Origin: Methylotenera sp.
Lineage (GTDB): Bacteria; Pseudomonadota; Gammaproteobacteria; Burkholderiales; Methylophilaceae
DNA length: 9,819 nt
Assembly (NCBI GenBank): GCA_027310735.1
Contig: DAIDAH010000102.1
Location: 1 to 9,819 of the forward strand
Direction of reading: 5' to 3'
Part shown: one piece after another, positions 6,336 through 9,819 of the stretch
Layout of the letters: the number at the start of each line of letters is the position of its first letter
Position numbering within the stretch: position 1 is the stretch's first letter
Notes under the pieces: model-generated
The model's database searches: none
The model's input: only the letters and a program-made list of their open reading frames with translations
Told to the model about the DNA's origin: nothing
Program-made: the position numbers and the translations under genes

Positions 6336-6369
6336 AAAGGTTGATGCCAAAATGGCATCAACCTTTTTT
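6336..6369 (+). terminator. Intrinsic terminator after cbpM
   Basis: A perfect 14-bp stem (6336-6349 paired with 6353-6366) closes on an AAA loop, and the T run 6364-6369 follows the GC-containing part on the plus strand. On the minus strand the same hairpin is followed only by TTTG, so termination in that direction should be weaker. The right arm contains the stop codon (6358-6360) of the convergent minus-strand gene. Confidence 0.9.
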
Positions 6370-6618
6370 ATTGAGTATCGCCTGCAAGCGCTTATCGTAA
6401 TGCAGCTTTTCAGCGGTAGCGATAACGATATGCGCCTGTTCAGGGGTAAGCATAGGAAAGTAATCCACCAACATTCTCGCCATACCGAATGCTGATACTG
6501 TTTGAAGCTTGGCATTACTCGCAACGATGGGCGCAAGTATCTCACAAGCATCAACAAACACCTGACGTATCTCAGGGTGCTGTCTGCGTTCTGGTGTGGT
6601 AACTAGACTGTTATTCAT
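6358..6618 (-). CDS. Hypothetical 86-residue protein downstream of ackA
   Basis: I do not recognise this protein. It has 86 residues, no signal peptide and no membrane segment. Three or four amphipathic helices seem likely: HPEIRQVFVDACEILAPIV (14-32), LQTVSAFGMARMLVDYFPML (38-57) and TPEQAHIVIATAEKLHYDKRLQAIL (58-82). The compact, moderately hydrophobic helical make-up suggests a small cytoplasmic domain, perhaps a partner protein. The single Cys25 argues against a metal site. It starts 16 bp after the ackA stop and is read the same way, so it probably sits last in the xfp-ackA operon. No clear Shine-Dalgarno sequence precedes the ATG, hinting at coupling to ackA translation. Its stop lies in the arm of the convergent terminator. 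The frame has protein-like composition and a clean context, but a spurious call cannot be excluded. Confidence 0.65.
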   Translation of the reverse strand: MNNSLVTTPERRQHPEIRQVFVDACEILAPIVASNAKLQTVSAFGMARMLVDYFPMLTPEQAHIVIATAEKLHYDKRLQAILNKKG

Positions 6619-6634
6619 GATGTAAAACCAGTGC

Positions 6635-7711
6635 TTAATGTAAAGGATTGAATGTCAGGCACAGGCGATGAATCATCGCCTCTTCGTCAGCGGGAATAAC
6701 CAAAATCGGCTTGCTTCCGTGATGCTCAATTCTAATAGAGTTTGTCTTGTTGGTCGATACGTCCAGCACAAAACCCAGAAAATCCAGTGGCGTACAGATT
6801 TGTTCCCTAATTACTGCCGCATGCTCACCAATACCGCCAGTAAATACCAATGCATCCACGCCACCCGCTTTTGCCGCCAGGCTGCCAATCGTAGCCCGTA
6901 CTTGGCGGCTGAAATAATCAACCGCAAATTTGGCCTGCGGACTATCGCTAGCAAGTAAATCACTCATTTCACTACTGATTCCGTTAGACAATGCCAGCAA
7001 ACCCATGTGGTGGTAGACCATGTCACTCAATTCATCAACCGTATAGCGCTTAGCCAGCTCCAGCATCACGCCAGGATCCATATCTCCACTACGTGTTCCC
7101 ATGGTGATGCCACCGGCTGGCGTGTAACCCATGGTGGTATCCATAGATTTTAAATCTTCCAGCAAGCACAAACTTGCCCCACTACCCAGATGCGCGATAA
7201 TCACCTTGCCATGCGCAACATCACCTAGCTCAGCTTCAAGCCGAGATGCCACATAGGCATAGTTCAAGCCATGAAAGCCAAAGCGACGCAAACCAAGTGC
7301 TTGTGAAATCGGTAACCGTTTAGCTAATTCAGGCATCGTTGTGTGGAATGCGGTATCAAAACAGGCTATTTGCGGCACGGCAAAGTGCTGCCTACATAAA
7401 TCCAGCCCCATCAGATTTCCCGGCAAATGCAATGGTGCCAGATCAATCACGCTATCCAGCCGTGCGCGTTCTGTAGCATCAACCAAGCGCGCTGCGTCTA
7501 CAATTTCGCCACCATGCACAAAGCGGTGCCCAACGATATCAGGCGCATGCCCAGACAAGTCGTGCATCAATAGATCAAACGCACTTTTATGATCGCGCAG
7601 ATGTTCATAGCGAAAATCCTGTCGCGTGCCATCTGCGGCAAACAAACTCACCTTGAGCGACGATGAGCCGCTATTAATCGTCAGTACGGTTGGCTTCAAT
7701 TGAGACTGCAA
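6635..7711 (-). CDS. ackA: Acetate kinase (short, phosphoketolase-linked form)
   Basis: Cytoplasmic kinase that converts acetyl phosphate and ADP to acetate and ATP. The acetokinase signatures are all present: Asn13 in TINSGSSSLK, His62-Arg63 in GHRFVHGG, Asp119 in CFDTAFH, His147 in RRFGFHG, AHLGSGAS (173-180), Arg207 in MGTRSGDMDPG, FTGGIGEH (290-297) and Glu343/344 near the C-terminus. At 358 residues it is about 40 shorter than E. coli AckA, mainly in the region before HRFVHGG. Common HGTSH and HLGNG motifs read HGLNY and HLGSG, marking a divergent subfamily. No in-frame ATG precedes the core. A TAA lies directly before the TTG at 7711, which I take as start; a second TTG at 7699 is possible. 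No Shine-Dalgarno sequence is visible. It lies 26 bp after xfp, which supplies its substrate. Confidence 0.93.
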   Translation of the reverse strand: MQSQLKPTVLTINSGSSSLKVSLFAADGTRQDFRYEHLRDHKSAFDLLMHDLSGHAPDIVGHRFVHGGEIVDAARLVDATERARLDSVIDLAPLHLPGNLMGLDLCRQHFAVPQIACFDTAFHTTMPELAKRLPISQALGLRRFGFHGLNYAYVASRLEAELGDVAHGKVIIAHLGSGASLCLLEDLKSMDTTMGYTPAGGITMGTRSGDMDPGVMLELAKRYTVDELSDMVYHHMGLLALSNGISSEMSDLLASDSPQAKFAVDYFSRQVRATIGSLAAKAGGVDALVFTGGIGEHAAVIREQICTPLDFLGFVLDVSTNKTNSIRIEHHGSKPILVIPADEEAMIHRLCLTFNPLH

Positions 7712-7737
7712 TTAAATAGAAAGTGAGTAATGATAAA

Positions 7738-9819
7738 TTAATAAGGCCATGTCCAGCCATCCGCTTCAGGCAGGTCTACCCCGTTCTCATACGCATAATT
7801 ACGACACTCAATCTGCCTATCCATCATCGTCTGCTTCACATGTGCACCAGCCACTTGTAGTGCAGGGATGCGGTCAATCACATCGATCACCAGACTGAAT
7901 CGGTCGATTTGGTTTTGTATTGCCAGCTCTAGCGGTGTATTGATACTGCCTTTTTCCTTGTAGCCACGCACATGGAAATTTTCATGGTTATTGCGACGAT
8001 AAGCGAGCCTGTGGATGAGTGATGGATAACCATGGAAATTAAATATCACAGGCTTGTTCAGCGTAAACATGCTGTCAAAATCACGATCTGTCAGGCCATG
8101 CGGGTGCTCGATTGATGGCGTGAGTTTGTATAAATCGACCACATTAATAAAGCGGATTTTCAAATCAGGGAAGTTTTCACGTAGCATTACCACTGCCGCT
8201 AACGCTTCTTTCGTTGGAATGTCGCCTGCGCTTGCCATCACCACATCCGGTTCTACGCCTTGGTCGTTACTTGCCCAGTCCCAAATACCGATGCCTTTGG
8301 TGCAATGTTTAATAGCGGCATCTATGTCTAAATATTGCAGATGCTTTTGTTTATCGCACACAATCACATTGATGTAATCCGTGCTCTTCAAACAATGGTT
8401 CGCTACTGACAACAAGCAATTCACATCAGGCGGCATATAAATACGCGTGACTTTCGGGCTCTTATTGACCACCAAATCCAGAAAACCGGGATCTTGATGA
8501 GTAAAGCCGTTATGATCCTGCCGCCACACGGTTGAGGTAATGAGCAAGTTAAGCGAAGACACAGGTGCGCGCCATTGCACATCCTGACACATCGCCAGCC
8601 ACTTGGCATGCTGATTGAACATGGAGTCAATCACATGCACAAACGCTTCATAAGTAGAAAAGAAACCATGCCTGCCACTAAGTAAGTAACCTTCAAGCCA
8701 GCCTTCCAGCGTATGCTCAGACAGCATTTCCATTACGCGACCGTCTGGCGACAGCTCACCGCCATCTGCATCTTCTGGCAGATAACCTGCCAGCCAGGTT
8801 TTTTTGCTCGCTTCATACACGTTGTCTAGTTTGTTAGAGCTATTCTCATCCGGACCAAACACACGGAAGTTATGCATATTGTCACGCATGATATCGCGTA
8901 GAAATTTACCTAACGGACGGGTATTTTCAGCAGTAACCGTACCAGGCTTAACCACAGCAACCGCGTAATCCTTGCAGTCAGGCATAACCAAGGCTTTACG
9001 CAATAGGCCACCGTTGGCATGCGGATTAGCACTCATGCGTCGTGTGCCTTTAGGCGCCAATGCTTTTAATTCTGGCAACAGTGTGCCTTGCGCATCAAAC
9101 AACTCAGATACTTTGTAACTTTGTAACCATTTTTCCAGAATAGCAAAATGCTCCGGTGTTTTCACATCACCCAGCGGCACCTGATGCGCACGCCAAAAAC
9201 CTTCTACATGCTTACCATCCACTTCTTTCGGACCAGTCCAGCCTTTAGGTGAACGCAATACAATCATCGGCCAGCGCGGGCGTGTAGCCTTACCGCTACT
9301 GCGCGCTTCTTCTTGCACACGACGAATTTCCAGCACACATTGCTCCATCGTCGATGCCATCGCCTGATGCATGGTTTCTGGGTCGTTGCCTTCTACAAAG
9401 TAAGGTGTCCAGCCATAGCCCTTGAACAGACATTCCAGCTCCTCGTGCGAAATGCGCGACAGTATGGTCGGGTTGTTAATCTTGTAACCATTGAGGTGCA
9501 AAATAGGCAGCACTGCGCCATCGCGAATCGGGTTAAGAAATTTATTCGAATGCCATGAGGTTGCCAGTGGTCCGGTTTCAGACTCACCATCCCCCACTGC
9601 CACGGTCACGATTAAGTCAGGATTGTCATATGCCGCACCGAATGCATGCGAGACGCTATACCCCAATTCGCCACCTTCATGAATTGAACCCGGAGTTTCT
9701 GGTGTGCAATGGCTGCCGATACCGCCCGGAAAAGAGAATTCCTTAAAGAATTGACGCATACCATGTTCATTTTCGGCTTTATTCGGATAGATCTCGCTAT
9801 AAGTACCTTCCAGATAAAC
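7738..9819 (-). CDS. xfp: Phosphoketolase Xfp (5' end outside window)
   Basis: Thiamine-diphosphate enzyme that cleaves xylulose-5-P, and in many members fructose-6-P, with phosphate to acetyl phosphate plus glyceraldehyde-3-P or erythrose-4-P. The frame stays open from the Met codon at 9757-9759 to the window edge and encodes VYLEGTYSEIYPNKAE, typical phosphoketolase sequence, so that Met is internal. About 693 of the usual ~790 residues are visible; roughly the first 100 are missing. Family blocks seen: FSFPGGIGSHCTPETPGSIH, the ThDP/Mg motif VGDGESETGP (visible residues 75-84), SWHSNKFLNP, QDHNGFTHQDPGFLD, YMPPDVNCLLSV, FHGYPSLIHRLAYRRNNHEN, and the terminal GWTWPY. No frameshift or lost motif is apparent. 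With ackA next, it forms a route from pentose or hexulose phosphates to acetate with ATP gain. Preference for Xu5P or F6P cannot be read from the sequence. Confidence 0.97.
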   Translation of the reverse strand, partial: VYLEGTYSEIYPNKAENEHGMRQFFKEFSFPGGIGSHCTPETPGSIHEGGELGYSVSHAFGAAYDNPDLIVTVAVGDGESETGPLATSWHSNKFLNPIRDGAVLPILHLNGYKINNPTILSRISHEELECLFKGYGWTPYFVEGNDPETMHQAMASTMEQCVLEIRRVQEEARSSGKATRPRWPMIVLRSPKGWTGPKEVDGKHVEGFWRAHQVPLGDVKTPEHFAILEKWLQSYKVSELFDAQGTLLPELKALAPKGTRRMSANPHANGGLLRKALVMPDCKDYAVAVVKPGTVTAENTRPLGKFLRDIMRDNMHNFRVFGPDENSSNKLDNVYEASKKTWLAGYLPEDADGGELSPDGRVMEMLSEHTLEGWLEGYLLSGRHGFFSTYEAFVHVIDSMFNQHAKWLAMCQDVQWRAPVSSLNLLITSTVWRQDHNGFTHQDPGFLDLVVNKSPKVTRIYMPPDVNCLLSVANHCLKSTDYINVIVCDKQKHLQYLDIDAAIKHCTKGIGIWDWASNDQGVEPDVVMASAGDIPTKEALAAVVMLRENFPDLKIRFINVVDLYKLTPSIEHPHGLTDRDFDSMFTLNKPVIFNFHGYPSLIHRLAYRRNNHENFHVRGYKEKGSINTPLELAIQNQIDRFSLVIDVIDRIPALQVAGAHVKQTMMDRQIECRNYAYENGVDLPEADGWTWPY

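Noticed and set aside
6321..6557. Minus-strand frame of 78 codons overlapping the small gene after ackA
   Set aside because: It runs through the terminator hairpin and has an implausible Arg/Ser/Tyr-rich product; the 86-residue frame fits the operon spacing better.
8054..8377. Plus-strand open frame of 107 codons inside xfp
   Set aside because: Antisense shadow of a highly conserved enzyme, with no ribosome site or domain.
1..9819. Mobile element, CRISPR, toxin-antitoxin or phage-defence system
   Set aside because: No transposase, integrase, array, terminal repeats, or recognisable defence domain is present; the genes are housekeeping or redox functions with even composition.

Overview
The window looks like chromosomal DNA from a Gram-negative proteobacterium, most likely a betaproteobacterium of the Nitrosomonadales/Methylophilaceae type. 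This is inferred from gene content and moderate GC, which I judged by eye and did not count. There are no tRNA, rRNA, CRISPR, transposon or phage genes, and codon use looks even across the window. Nearly all the sequence is coding; the longest gene-free stretch is about 180 bases.

Left block (39-3811, all minus strand, read right to left): a five-gene cluster of a four-helix cytochrome b561-type protein, an SHP-type monohaem cytochrome c (DUF1924), a dihaem cytochrome c (DHC), an OmpR-family response regulator and a QseC/PmrB-like sensor kinase. The first three can be read as an electron path from the quinone pool through the membrane cytochrome b to DHC and then to SHP, a periplasmic cytochrome c with an open haem site that binds small ligands. 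A TTAAG direct-repeat array just upstream of the cytochrome b gene resembles PmrA/QseB boxes, so the two-component pair probably controls its own cluster.

Middle block (3988-6314, plus strand, divergent from the left block): a small unrecognised winged-helix-like protein with a C-x3-C-x3-C cluster, a YbeL/DUF1451 zinc-ribbon protein, and the co-chaperone pair cbpA-cbpM (a DnaJ-type curved-DNA-binding protein and its modulator). The block ends in a strong intrinsic terminator at 6336-6369. The right arm of its stem contains the stop codon of the convergent gene.

Right block (6358-9819, minus strand): phosphoketolase (xfp, 5' end outside the window), a short divergent acetate kinase (ackA) and an unrecognised 86-residue protein, arranged as an operon. 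Xfp splits xylulose-5-P or fructose-6-P to acetyl phosphate, and AckA converts acetyl phosphate to acetate and ATP without needing Pta. The ackA reading frame has no ATG before its catalytic core and no visible Shine-Dalgarno sequence, so it probably starts at TTG.

Most of the window belongs to known families. The parts that deserve a closer look are the regulated SHP/DHC/cytochrome b cluster with its operator, the two unrecognised small genes, the structured leader before cbpA, and the unusual start of ackA.
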